From Sciurus carolinensis (Eukaryota > Chordata > Mammalia > Rodentia > Sciuridae), in the NCBI RefSeq assembly GCF_902686445.1, contig NC_062218.1, forward strand, positions 132,116,594 to 132,180,593: a DNA stretch of 64,000 nucleotides, written 5' to 3'. The notes beneath the pieces are model-generated. The model worked only from the letters and a program-made list of their open reading frames with translations, did not search any database and was not told the origin of the DNA. The translations under genes were made by a program, and so were the position numbers. The stretch's first letter is position 1. Each line of letters begins with the position of its first letter. This document shows, piece after piece, positions 1-10,779 of this stretch.

Positions 1-1015
1 AGCCTTACTTCCTCACCTCCTGGAGCCCAAGTCCTCTGAGATGTTGACATCTGAACCATGTGAGGCCAGGATCATCGCTAGTTGCAGGCTCTAATGTTTA
101 TAACCCTAACCCTAACCCTAATCCCCCAAGGAAGCCTCCCCTCCCTTCCTGAAGCAAGCAGCTGGCTCCCCTGACCTCACAGGTTAGATTTAAGGACCCT
201 GCTTCACCTCATGCACAGAGTGCAAGGAAGGCCCAGAGAAACCTCAGTAACCCTTGGCAATTCCTCTGCCTGATGTTAATTATATTTCCATTTACCATTA
301 GAAAAAATATGTCCTTGCTATTAAATGATTAGACTGTTCCTTCTGCTTTTATCAAATGTAGAAAGGGTGAAAAAACAATGCTGCAGACCCGGAGAAGAAG
401 GACTAGACCTTCTTTGAAGTTTGAAGACTGCTTACTAAATAAGCCCTTGCCAGCTGGTTGGTTTGGTACCTCTGCCTCTGCCTGTGTCTGCAGTTCTTCT
501 GAGAGAAGGGGAACAGAGATGGGCAGCTCCTGATTTTTTCCTAAGCCTACAGCTAACAATCCACAGCTGCAAACTGTCTGAGCTATCTGCAGTTCACAAA
601 ACAGTATCTGCCAGAGCCTCTCTGAGTAGTTTGGCCATTCATGCCCAGGTGTTGGTAATAGGGGCAGTCAGCTACCTGCACTCCTAGGTGAGAAAAACAC
701 CATGTTACAGTTCTCTTTTCTGCTGGAAAATGCTTCTGCCTCTCTCACTGGAAATTTCAGGACCTTGCCCACAGGCCTCCTCCCTATTCCCAGTGCTTCC
801 CTTCCCCTGGCAAGTCCAGTCCTCAGAGGTCTTTGCTCAGTGAATGCTCCCAGAGGTCATGAGGAACCTACCTCTCCTGGCCCCAAGTCTCTCTCAGTCC
901 TCCTCTTATTCTCTGACTACCCTGAAGTCCCAAAATGTTTACTTTTCTTTTACTGGAAGTGCTTAGGCTGTCCAGAAAGGATATAAAGTTGACCTGGTTT
1001 CAGTTTCAATTTCTG
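1..1015. other. No gene seen; short telomere-like tract
   Basis: No coding region or clear repeat family is recognised here. The one distinctive element is a short C-strand telomere-type tract at about 101-121 (three CCCTAA-type units). Small open frames in the stretch have no recognisable domains and no supporting signals. Confidence 0.4.
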
Positions 1016-1027
1016 GAAATGCATTTT

Positions 1028-1114
1028 TTTTTTTTTTCAGTGCTGGGGATTGAACCCAGGGCCTTGTGCTTACAAGGCAAGCACTCTACCAACTGAGCTA
1101 TCTCCCCAGCCCCA
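1028..1114 (-). repeat. ID SINE (tRNA-derived), minus strand
   Basis: Read on the minus strand, this is a rodent ID element: a GGGGCTGGGG start, tRNA-like A and B box regions, CCCAGCACTG near the end, and a poly(A) tail that appears as the T run at about 1,024-1,038. The 12-bp sequence GAAATGCATTTT occurs on both sides (1,016-1,027 and 1,115-1,126) and is the target-site duplication. The clean duplication and low decay suggest a fairly recent insertion. Confidence 0.92.
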
Positions 1115-1126
1115 GAAATGCATTTT

Positions 1127-2045
1127 CTTAATAATCAGTTAGTTCCCTCCTGACAAGAGGTGTTTGCACACTGGGCTCATTACCCTCGATAGGACAGAGA
1201 CTCACCTCACCTCTTGCTTTCTGTGAGGAATCCAGAACACAGCGTGGATGTTCTGGGAGAGGACAGGTCTATGATAGTATTAGTTGCTATGCTGTGGGCT
1301 CCAGCAAATCATCTCAGCATTTCCTCACATTTCTGTGGAAACATTGAATCTGATCTTTGATGCCAGAAATCTCTTTGGATTTGGTGAGCACTGTGGATCT
1401 GCAGTGACTGGAGTCTGGTTTTCTGCTTGGAGGCCTGAGGGAAGGTCTGTCTGGTGGAGGCAGAAAGTCAGGTAATCATCTTTACATGACAAAGAAACTT
1501 GTGTCTTGAAGATGCCTTTATTGTTGAAAATATGAGAATATTTGGATTAAGCAGAGCATTTCCTATATGTCTTCCACAGGAAACTACAGTATTCATTGCA
1601 AAATATCTGGGTTTTCTGAATCTAGCATTTCACTGCCATGGAACTATTTTACAATTCTGTAAGTTTTTCATAATTAGTAGCAATGTTGGCACATAAATAA
1701 AATCTGTCTATTGAGGCTCAAATGACTCATCCTGCCCTGTAGCAGACAGTGCTTTTGTCTGTTTTCACATTCTTGCATATATATGTGAAGATAAATATGT
1801 CTATTCGTTAAGATTCTCAAAGAACTCTACTAATTGTGATACCCACATCATTATTTCATAAATAATTACTATTAAAATCTTGACCACATGTTCACTTTAA
1901 GAGTTGATTTTTTTTCTTCTTCTTTAGAAAACTCCTTGAAGGATACAGGGAACCCTCAGCACACCCTACTGGAAAAGGCTTCTATTCATCCCTGAGTCAA
2001 CACTATGTTAGATCATTTTTTAAATATTTTTAGTTATAGAGGAAC
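1127..2045. other. No gene recognised
   Basis: AT-rich sequence with no recognised coding region. The open frames at 1,284-1,475 and 1,499-1,696 are short and show no domain. Confidence 0.35.
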
Positions 2046-2064
2046 ATAATACCCTTATTTTGTT

Positions 2065-2155
2065 TATTTTTTTTATGTGGTGCTGACGATCTAACCCAGT
2101 GCTTCACGTGTGCTAGGTAAGTACTCTACCACTGAGCCACAACCACAGCCTTATA
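2065..2155 (-). repeat. Degenerate ID-type SINE
   Basis: The minus-strand reading keeps the ID pattern of a GGCT start, GTGGCTCAGTGGTAGAGTACTT-like A box region and a T-rich (poly-A) end at 2,065-2,075, but with many substitutions. It is older than the copy at 1,028. Confidence 0.7.
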
Positions 2156-2159
2156 AATA

Positions 2160-3015
2160 TTTTTTAAATTCTCAGTTTCCTAATATAAGCTTACTCACTT
2201 CTACAACGAATTAAGAGATGGCCCAACAAATCAAGTAACAGTATTTTCCTCTAGTTGCTTTTGTGTGGTCAAATGTCTATGTTTCAAAGTTGTTATATTT
2301 TATGGAGAAAATTCAAGCTTCTGTTTACTTCCTGGACCATGTAGTGTCATGTGTTCTAAATCACTCAAAACTCATGCATTATCCCATTGCCAAGTTTACC
2401 AAATGACATGAGCCTCTTTAAATATTGCTTCACAGGAACCAAATGCCAAACATAGGAAACAAGTAAGTCCTCCCATTCTCTCCAAGATAAAGCTTTTTTT
2501 TATTATTATTACTACTAATATTAAATGTGTCTCATTCATTCAATGTATGAGTAAGATCATTTGGAAAATTGTTCACAAGGACCAATATTTAAAATGAATG
2601 TTCTTGCATTATAGCTAAATAATCTAGCAATGTTTTGTTCTTTATGTTCAATATTTGATAAACAATTGATGTTGAAACTTTAGATGATAGATGCTTGTAT
2701 ATGAATGTGTTGTAAAATAAAACTCATGCATTAAATGAGGTAACAACATTAATTAAGCTACCAGGATACAGTTACTACCACGGTGATATATATGTGTGTT
2801 TATCTTTTTACAGAACATTGGAGGGCAGGACACTTGATGACTTGTCTATACACCTGCCTTGCCCTCATAATGAAATCTGCCCCAGTTTTCAACTGGGCTT
2901 AGGAAATCAGGCCTATCTGGAAGTATTCTTTGCTCACTAAGGTGCAGGCCTCAGTGAGTCTTCTTCAGAATAGAAATCTGCTGCGGTTTTAGGAATCTGT
3001 CAATTAATTTGCCTT
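2160..3015. other. No gene recognised
   Basis: AT-rich intergenic sequence without a recognised gene or repeat boundary. Confidence 0.35.
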
Positions 3016-3017
3016 TT

Positions 3018-3065
3018 ATGTCAGAAAAAATTACCACGAACTTAGTGGCTTAAAATAACACAACT
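3018..3065. repeat. Ancient mammalian repeat, left piece
   Basis: The stretch with ACTTAGTGGCTTAAAATAAC is typical of an old mammal-wide interspersed repeat. The same element appears to resume at about 3,945 and to run to 4,365, so the sequence between the two pieces is later insertion. I cannot name the family with certainty. Confidence 0.5.
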
Positions 3066-3099
3066 TTGCCTCAGGTCCTGAGAGACAGGGTGTAGCAGT

Positions 3100-3290
3100 G
3101 AACAGAAAGGGTAGATGGAGCCAGTATCCGGAGTTAATTGAGATGTCCATCAATGAATGAATGGATGAGAAAAATGTGCATATACTGCTGGACATTATGT
3201 TAGATGAAATAAGCCAAAAGTATAAAACATTTATCTCATAGAAGCAGAAAACAGAATAACTGTGACCAGAAGGTGGGAATGGAAGAGGGG
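3100..3290 (+). repeat. L1 3' fragment
   Basis: The wording of the L1 ORF2 tail and 3' UTR is visible (ATGTCCATCAATGAATGAAT, GGACATTATGTTAGATGAAA, AAATAAGCCAAAAG). It is heavily mutated and non-coding. Confidence 0.65.
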
Positions 3291-3299
3291 AGGGAAGAT

Positions 3300-3665
3300 C
3301 AGTTAGCTTTCTACAACCATGACAAAATGCCAGGATAATCAACTTATAAAGAGGAAAGTTCTATTTTGGCTTGGTTTCAGATTCCAATTCATGGTCATTT
3401 GACTCTGTTGCTTTGAGCCTGTGGCAAGACAGCCTATAAAGGCAAGAACTGGGTGGTACAACACCCTGCTCACCTCTTGGTGGCCAGGAAGCAAAGGGAG
3501 ATAAAAGGAGGATCAGGAGCCCAATATCTCCTTTGATAGCATACCCCCTAGTGATCTAACTTCCTCCCACTAGGCCCCACCTCCTATAGGTTATAACCCC
3601 TCCCAATAGTTCCACAGGTTTGGAATAAGCCTTCAACACATGGGCCTTTGAGGGGGCATTCAAGA
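3300..3665 (+). repeat. Unclassified repeat family R, copy 1
   Basis: This shares its layout with copies at 25,068-25,880 and 34,770-35,205: an AAAGTT(C)TATTTTGGCT motif, a stretch naming GGTGG...GGAAGC, CTCCCACTAGGCCCCACCTCC, and an end with CACATGGGCCTTTGAGGGGGCA. No coding content is seen. Confidence 0.6.
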
Positions 3666-3667
3666 TT

Positions 3668-3943
3668 CCTACAGCAGGAGGATGGAGAAGGGCTGGGTTA
3701 TGGTTGCAAAAATGCAGTCAGAAAAACTGTTCTAATGTTTGATAGCACAGAAGAGTGACTATAGTTAAAAATTTGTTGTATATTTGAAAATAGCTAAAAG
3801 AAATTTTTGAATGATACACTCTCAAGGTGATAGATATGCCAATTACCCTGATTTGATGGATATATGTTGCATATTTGTATGGAAATATCACACTGTACTC
3901 CATGAATATGTACAGTAAATATGTGTCAGTTTAAAAAAAAAAA
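3668..3943 (+). repeat. Old L1 3' UTR fragment
   Basis: AT-rich sequence resembling the 3' UTR of old mammalian L1 elements, ending in an A run at 3,932-3,943. Its apparent insertion splits the older repeat whose pieces lie at 3,018-3,065 and 3,945-4,365. Confidence 0.5.
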
Positions 3944-3944
3944 G

Positions 3945-4365
3945 GTTATTCTTTTCCAATTCTGGAGATTGGAAATCCAAAATTAATAAGAAGTTGCTAA
4001 AATCAGTGCATCAGCAGGTTCCTTCTAGGGGCTCCAGGAAACAATTTGTTTCCTTGTCCTTTCTAGCATCTGAGCCAACTGCATTCCTTAACTCCCCACT
4101 CTTTCTTCATCTTCATGGAATTTAACTCCAACCTCTTTTCTTTCTTCTGTCTTTTCTCTTCTTGCCTTATTCATCTAAGGCCTTTTGTGATATTGAGCAC
4201 ACCTGGATAATCCAGAATATTTGTTCCACCCATAGATCCTTAATTTTGTTACATCAGAAAAGTTCCTTTTATTATGTAACATTATATGTTCACAGATTCT
4301 GGGATTTAGGAGGTGGACATCTTTAGGAACTGTTATTTAGTCTGCCACACTATCCTGATTCATTG
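3945..4365. repeat. Ancient mammalian repeat, right piece
   Basis: It contains typical wording of an old mammal-wide repeat: a GGTTCCTTCTAGGGGCTCCA block, CACCTGGATAATCCAGAATA, and GATTTAGGAGGTGGACATCT. It is probably the continuation of the piece at 3,018-3,065. Confidence 0.5.
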
Positions 4366-4577
4366 GACATAGAAATCAATAGCATAGAGAATAGGTACTG
4401 TCCTACATGGTGAAAATTAATAAATTTCATCAGGCAAAATAAATTAGTTATAGAAAAATGAACCAATGTGAAGCAATGGTAGTGGCCCAAAGAGATTACT
4501 GTGTATCTTAGCTTATCCTGTGTTTCTGTTTTAGTGCTCCATCCTTCTTACTTCTATCTTCTCTATACTTTTCCACA

Positions 4578-5875
4578 GACCTTCCACAGTTAACTAGCAT
4601 GGATCAGTTCATCTCAGACTTCCTGAAGAATTCATCCAAAAAGAATTTTCAGCATTTGGCTAATGACTTTATACCTTACTACTCCACATTAACTAGTAAG
4701 GGAGGAGGTATTCTCTCTCTAGAGACCCTCAGTAATATTTTAAAAGACCTTCAGGAAGGGAAGCTAATGAATGTGGTGGAAAAGATTCAATCAATATTCA
4801 TTTGCCGCAGCAGAAAATTCTGTTCTGGAGGTGGCTGTAATAGGGGAGTCTGGGACTGGCAAGCCAGTTTCATCAATGCCCTGCAAGGGGTTAGTCCTGA
4901 AGAGGAGCGGGTAGCTACAGTTGATGTTGTAGAGACCACCATGAAAAAAAATCCCCTATCAACATCCAAAATATCCCAAGGTGACTTTCTGGGACCTGCC
5001 TGGAAAAGGGACTCCCAATTTCCTCCTAGATACTTACCTAGAAACTGTGGAATTTACTAAATATGACTTCTTTATCATCATTTCTTCCTCCCGGTTCAAC
5101 CTTAATGATGCTGTCCTCAATGATGCTCAGAAAATCAAAGAGGAGAGGAAGAAGTTTTACTTTGTTAGAACCAAGGTGGACACCAATTTATATAATGAAA
5201 AGATAACCAAATCCAAGTCCTTCAAAAGGGAGAGAGTCCTTCAGCATATTTGAGACAATTGCCTGGCTAATCTCAGTGACACTGGAGTGCCTGAGCTGTA
5301 CATCTTCCTAAACTTCACTTTTGACCTGCATAACTTTGATTTCCCAAGACTACAGGACACTCTGTTGAAGGATCTCCCTGCTCACAAGTGTCATACATTT
5401 GCACTCCTGTTGCCCACTTTTTCTGATGCTTCTATTGAAATAAAGAGAGATTTCCTCAAGAAGATCTGGTTGGATACTGTGAAGTCAGCAGCTTTGGCCT
5501 TTCCCTCGTGCCCATTATCAGTGACTTTGATTTGACTGAACAATAGAAGTTCTTAAAGGTTTACTGAAAACAGTTTGGTCTGGATGATAAGTCAATTGAA
5601 GAAATTGCTGAAAAGTCAGGCACTTCTGTGCAGGACAGCAAGATCTACATCAAGTCCTTGGATTTCTGGCAACTTGTGAAGGATGACAGTATAGCAGTAA
5701 AGGTGAGGAGCTGTGCTGAATGCTACTGCTCAGTAAATGGAGGTGCCATATCCGCTGTCTTTCCGTTTCTAAAAATCTACTTTCTACGTTTGAAATTCCT
5801 CAATACTGTAGCTGATGATGCTAAAATTCTCCTGCAAATGACTTTAAAAGTTCAAACCTGAGAGGATGAGATAGA
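4578..5875 (+). pseudogene. Immunity-related GTPase (IRG, GKS class) pseudogene
   Basis: IRG proteins are interferon-induced GTPases that act on membranes of vacuoles containing intracellular pathogens. The frame opens at ATG 4,599. The dynamin-like G domain is recognisable in pieces: P-loop at 4,841-4,866 (GESGTGK), G3 WDLPG at 4,990-5,004, and G4 TKVD at 5,170-5,181. The C-terminal helical region follows to about 5,860. It is broken repeatedly: a frameshift near 4,800, loss of one base just after the P-loop lysine codon, further frameshifts, and an in-frame TGA at 5,251-5,253. The lysine before the broken codon points to the GKS (Irga/Irgb-like) rather than GMS class. A pyrimidine-rich tract and CAG at about 4,562-4,579 look like a retained splice acceptor before the single coding exon, so this is a decayed genomic gene rather than a retrocopy. 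No poly(A) tract follows. Confidence 0.88.
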
Positions 5876-6235
5876 GGTGGCTCTGAGGTAAAAGAAATTT
5901 TAAAAATAGGCACAAAGGAGACATAAAGGAAAAACAAAATAAAATTTTAATCCAGAAGTTCCACATATATTTCCAGCCCTGTCACTCCCCAAGTCAGTAC
6001 GTTTTTAAAAGGCAGCATGATCACTACAAAATTCCTGGGAAATCTGTCAAACTCCCTTTCACTGTTAATTACCCACTGCCAACAAAGAGATTAAGTAAAG
6101 AGAAATACAATATTTTGAGAGATCTATAATTTAGAGGGACTTTCCACCTCTATCTATAGACCAGATAATAAAGACTACATCAACCCAGGGATCCTGATTG
6201 ACCAGATTTATATCATTTGTACAAATCTTTCCATA
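5876..6235. other. No gene recognised
   Basis: Flank of the IRG pseudogene. It may include the upstream part of the LTR that ends at about 6,600, but I cannot place a boundary. Confidence 0.3.
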
Positions 6236-6600
6236 CTCACCTCTCACCAAGTTTCCTTTAAAAGAAAAGTCATGAACCCTAAAAATGTGTCTCTCATTCT
6301 TAAGATGGCCTGCATTCTCCCTTGAATGTATATTCCTCGCTTGTATCAAGGAATACAAATTTTTCCTTGAATGTATCATCTCTCTTTCTTGAGATACACT
6401 ACATTCTCATTTTGAGATACCCTGTGTGTCTACTTCACTAAATAAACCTCTGTCTATGCCTCTGACTGGCACATAATAAAAGTCTTTTCCATCAATACAT
6501 AAGCTAAGAACCCCTCTGGTCCTGAGTCAAGTTCCCCCTTCTCTCTGCGAACTCCCTGGACCCTTCTCTAAAGACACATCTTCTCCTATAACAGCACAAC
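6236..6600 (+). repeat. LTR family D, copy 1
   Basis: It shares with 7,400-7,734, in the same orientation, a GCCTGCATTCTCCCTTGAAT block, an AATAAAC polyadenylation signal (about 6,441), CTCTGGTCCTGAGTCAAGTT and a CTTCTCC(T/C)ATAACA end. These are the R-U5 features of a retroviral LTR. The left boundary is not certain. Confidence 0.65.
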
Positions 6601-7395
6601 TTACTGAATAGCAAATGGACCTCAGGTCTTGCTTTCTAAAAGTGGAGAAAGAGGTTGTATTCCTCCCAACATCCAGGCCAACTCTTTCCAAAGGTAGAAG
6701 TAATACCTTTCCAGTGAAAGAAAGCCATTGCTCAAGACCTTACTGCTGCACACAGATATTTTGGGCATTGTCCTGTTTTCTACATTTGTTGATCCTTTTT
6801 GTTTGAATTATGACATGAAGACTCTATTTGCTTTCAGTTAATTTCCACATATTATAAAATAATTCACATTTGTATTTTTTGCTCAGACAATAGTTTGTTA
6901 CAATCAAGAGTTGTACATTGTTATTGTATGCCCCTGCACCGGGCATCATCTCAATAATCTTCTCACCAAAATAAGGAAAGATCCACAAATGCAGGAATGT
7001 GATTAAATAAATAGTAAAATGTTTGTAGTGGGAAACTGTAGCAAGACCAGGAGAAAGAATTAGAGAAACAGCTTTGTATATTATATTTCTAGGTCATGGT
7101 TTTTATATCTGGGAAATTTCCAGCATAGCATTGACTATGATTCTGGTGAACAGGGCACAAAGAGACTGTATCAGGATAGGAATTTGGGAATAAAGGGAGA
7201 GATCCTGAGTCTCAAAGGAAACACCCATGAAATAAAACACCCATTGAAATGCAGAAAGCACCCACAACTGTTGCAACTTCTGAATGAAGCAGCCCATGCC
7301 CTTGACCAACACCCTTGACCCATGCTCTTGTCTGCAAAATAACATGAAGGCAATGAGCAAGTACAGGGGAAACTGGCATGAAATTGTATAGCTCT
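6601..7395. other. Sequence between two family D LTRs; no gene
   Basis: No coding domain is recognised. It may hold the U3 of LTR copy 2. The overlapping open frames at about 7,103-7,541 on the minus strand are antisense to LTR sequence. Confidence 0.35.
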
Positions 7396-7399
7396 GACC

Positions 7400-7734
7400 T
7401 GGTTTCACCTCTAGTCCAGCCCCCAGCAACCATCCTTCTATAAATATTAACGCACCACACCAACAGTTTGCTTTCCCTGCCTGTAGAGATAGCCTGCATT
7501 CTCCCTTGAATATGTATTCCTTGATTTACTGCCAAAGGCATCTCTCTCTTAAGTTCCCCCCTTTTTCTCCTTGAATATGTAAATAAACTTTTATCTCTAT
7601 TTCTGACTGGTGCAAGCTGAAATTCATTTCTGTCACATATATTAAGAATCCCTCTGGTTCTGAGTCAAGTTTCTCCTGCTTTCAGGGAATACTTTAGTCC
7701 CTTCTTTGAAGACATCTCTTCTCCCATAACAGTA
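7400..7734 (+). repeat. LTR family D, copy 2
   Basis: Direct repeat of the copy at 6,236-6,600, with the AATAAAC signal at about 7,572 and the shared CTTCTCCCATAACA end. The two copies differ at many positions, so they are old or are independent insertions. Confidence 0.65.
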
Positions 7735-7735
7735 T

Positions 7736-8340
7736 GACAGAGTGAAGATGACTTAGGGAGGGAGTCTGGAGAGCAAAGATAAATTGAACTGGCATAAGAA
7801 GGACATTTGTGTGTGTTTTGCCCCTGCTTATATTCTTTAAGTCAAACCTCTGAAGTAAACCAGCACCTGCCTCAGTTCTTGGGGACTCATTCCGACTGTT
7901 GCAGCAACTGTACATATAACTTTCCTTTCTTCTATCGCCCATCACGGGTAGAGGATAAATACTATTCAGAGTCAAAGTTGTACATGCAGGAGACTGTCCT
8001 TCAGATCCACCATTATGCTGGAAATTGTCCCTTAAGAAGTGGAGGGCACTGACATATAGAGGAGGGTAGAGTAGTCCACAATCAACCTGACCTCTCCAGG
8101 CCCCCCACTTCATAGAACCAGAACCGTGAGTGAAAGGAGTCAGTTTTTGCCATGGATGATAAAGCTAAAATACTTTGAGTGTCATCTGTAATTAATATAA
8201 AAATTACTGGTAGGGTTTGATCTTTTGACTCTATCTTATGGCCACATGCATGTTAAGATATATTGTTTTTCAGATATTGACATGTATTGCCTGTACAGAA
8301 TTTATTTTTTAACTTTGAAAAGATATTTGTTTCACAGAAT
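7736..8340. other. No gene recognised
   Basis: The two overlapping open frames on opposite strands (7,694-8,113 minus and 7,807-8,052 plus) show no domain and share sequence style with the neighbouring LTR material. Confidence 0.35.
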
Positions 8341-8344
8341 TTAA

Positions 8345-8470
8345 GTTGATCATTTTGTCAAAACAATTTTAATTAATTTTTTATTTGATTTGTACATGAT
8401 AGTAGAATGCATTTATACATTTTGATAGATCATAGATACATGGAATATAATCTCAAAACAATTTTAAGGG
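8345..8470 (-). repeat. L1 3' UTR fragment
   Basis: It has the same 3' UTR wording as the L1 copies at 23.8, 33.1 and 44.6 kb (TGATAGTAGAATGCATTTAT, then CATTTTGATAGATCA). On the minus strand this is the L1 3' end. Confidence 0.65.
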
Positions 8471-8829
8471 GAACAATGACCGACATTTTTGAAAGAGATA
8501 GGTTTTTTCCTCTAGCTCCATTAAAAGCAACATAAATACAAGCAATCTGTATATCTGACTGGTGAGTTCACAGAATGTTTTAATTCCCTGATCATTTGGT
8601 CTCCTCATCCTCTCCAGTCATTTTTTTCTGTTTTGACCACTGGCTGTAGGAATGGAATGGAGTTGGGATTTAGAAAATAGCAATATATCTGGCCATTTGG
8701 TATGATTCGTTTTATTGATTGTCCTTTCACTTCATTCCCATTACTCCCAACACACAATCAAAATTTGAAATGTAAGCATTTAAGCCAGTAGGTCTCAGTG
8801 TCCATCACTGTTTTGCATAGGTATTACTA

Positions 8830-9395
8830 GGGATTGTTGGGGGTTAGGAGCCTGAAGTTAATGACTCACTGTTTAAACACAAGACAAGATGGAAAGGTTC
8901 TGCCCAGTCCAGAGGAGAAATTACCTAGCACTGGTGCTTTGAAAATAATCCTTGTTGTTCTGCCACTATGGTTTACCTTAAAACTGGCATGATTTTTGCC
9001 TTCCTCTTCTCCTCCCTTTCCCCAATCACAGAGGAAGCAAGATAAATTTTCCTCTCATCCTAGTTATCTGTTCTTCAGCTCACAGGCCACGAGAATGAAT
9101 AACATCATACTTCATATTTGGCATCTGCAGATCTAAGAAAGGGTAATCTCTCCCAGCTACAAATAAATTAGGACTCTTGACAAGGCCCAACTGGAGTGTA
9201 GCCTTTGAATCACCTTTTTAAAAGCCCTCTGTTCCCCTTGATAGTTAGAATTATAGCACTTGGGACAGGAGTCCCCTGTGTTTCTCCTTTCCTAAGCAAA
9301 ACAATAGAACTTCTTTTTCCTTTTTCTCAAAACCTTGTCCTCATTACTGGGTTGACATCAGGGAAAAAAGACTGGGTTTTCAGTATCAATATCAG
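8830..9395 (+). repeat. LTR family C, copy 1
   Basis: It shares with 20,995-21,525 the sequence GGGACAGGAGTCCCCTGTGT, a TTCTCCTTT...AGCAAA block, and U5 text ending near a CTTTCAGT motif. The GGGACAGGAGTCCC palindrome is a good family marker. Boundaries are approximate. Confidence 0.7.
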
Positions 9396-10045
9396 GTATC
9401 TTGCTCAGCTGTGAAAATGTCCTTGTTATAGGAAACAGAAAGATGCAAATGGTGGGAATAATTGTATAAGCTAGACTCACTGTGCTGACACCCATGTGCT
9501 TTCACCTTTGAAAAGCAATTTACTTGCAGCCCTGCCAGGGTTAAGTGGATAGGATATGTTACATTTCTTAACAAACTACCTGTTATCTGCAGGAGAAATG
9601 CAGGCCTGAAATAATTCTGATGAGGAACACAAATTACACTGAAGGAAGGACTTTTGTGACTCTTTCACAGATCAGATCCCAGTACTCAAAGAGATAAGAA
9701 TAATTCCTGCCAACCATAAAAATGTGTAACAACATATTCCAATTAGAACCATTCAGCATAGGCCAAAATGGTGACCTAGAGTGGTCATGGTGTTACAGGG
9801 CTAGGGCCTTCAGAAAAACTGAAGCAAAAAAAAGACTCTCCCCCTTCAAGCCCCAATTTTATGATCAAGTCAGAAAGATTTCGGAAACGTTGCTCAGAGC
9901 AATGGGAATGAGTTTATTGAAGGAATAGGAAAAAGGAAAGGGGATACTCTCGAGGGAGAGAGTGGATCCTCTCAGAGAGGAGAGGGACAATGTGTCTCTC
10001 CTGTACTCCAGTTTTATTGAAGGTCCCAGGTGTTGATACAACCAT
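9396..10045. other. ERV-like sequence with left arm of an inverted repeat
   Basis: No complete gene is seen. The segment 9,545-9,616 is the left arm of a 72-bp inverted repeat whose other arm is 10,692-10,763. Confidence 0.5.
9545..9616 (+). repeat. Inverted repeat, left arm (72 bp)
   Basis: This arm and the reverse complement of 10,692-10,763 agree at 71 of 72 positions by eye; the only difference is T against C in the middle. The arms flank a minus-strand family A LTR. Confidence 0.9.
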
Positions 10046-10049
10046 TTAC

Positions 10050-10587
10050 TGATGAAGAGTTCTGCTTCCTCTAATGTCGAAGTTTAAACACTAGAGAAGC
10101 ATGCCAAGGCAAGCATATTTAGCAGGTTTTATTTAAAAGTAGTAATAATACAGGCTTCTCCCCAGGGGGAGAAGAGGGCCATGGCTGATGTTCTAGAATC
10201 CCAAGAAGTGAGCACACCCTACATCTTTTATAGGGTAAGGTCTCTTTTGTTCTCTCCCCCCTTATCTCTCCTTCCTGCCTATGTACCAGGCTTGGTTTTG
10301 CAGGTGAGATGCATAAATTGAGAAGGAAATGGGCAGGGAGGGCCAAAGTGATCCAACTAGGCAAGGGGGCATTAATGCCCAGGGGGCATTAATTAGTAAC
10401 TCCTTGCCTGCAGTCCTTGATAAGGGCAGGTAAATTTGGTAATCAATGGGCTCTGCAGATCCTTGACATTCCATTCTCCCCCGGGGCAGTCTACAACTTC
10501 CAGAGGCAGATGGCTTTCATGACCTCCATTTCCTCGATTTGACTCAATTCCCTATTTCTATACTAACTGCCCCCAATTCTGGCTTCA
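10050..10587 (-). repeat. LTR family A, copy 1
   Basis: Minus-strand LTR starting TGAAGCCAGAATTG at 10,587. It contains the family's GCATTAATTAGTAACTCC block, an ACCTTACCCTATAAAAGATG TATA region and an AATAAAACCTGC polyadenylation signal near 10,128. Related copies are at 11,703-12,228, 29,373-29,920 and, on the plus strand, 57,936-58,378. The TGAAG start directly after a purine tract in the last copy suggests a class I (gammaretrovirus-like) ERV. Confidence 0.82.
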
Positions 10588-10691
10588 GTGTTAGCACAAA
10601 AGGACCAAGCTAGATGCAAACTTCACAGATGATCAAAGCCTTTATTCAGCATCTGAGACATGACTCTGATGAACCCACTTTCCTAGTGGAA

Positions 10692-10763
10692 AATTATTTC
10701 AGGCCTGCATTTCTCCTGCAGATAACAGGTAGTTTGTTGAGAAATGTAACATATCCTATCCAC
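10692..10763 (-). repeat. Inverted repeat, right arm (72 bp)
   Basis: Reverse complement of 9,545-9,616 with one mismatch. Confidence 0.9.
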
Positions 10764-10779
10764 CTAGCACAGTCAAAGG

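Noticed and set aside
95..125. A chromosome end
   Set aside because: There are only about three units, and unique sequence continues on both sides.
1028..1114. A tRNA gene, from the tRNA-like A and B boxes
   Set aside because: It is an ID SINE with a poly(A) tail and target duplication. The same applies to the ID copies at 21,611 and 50,505.
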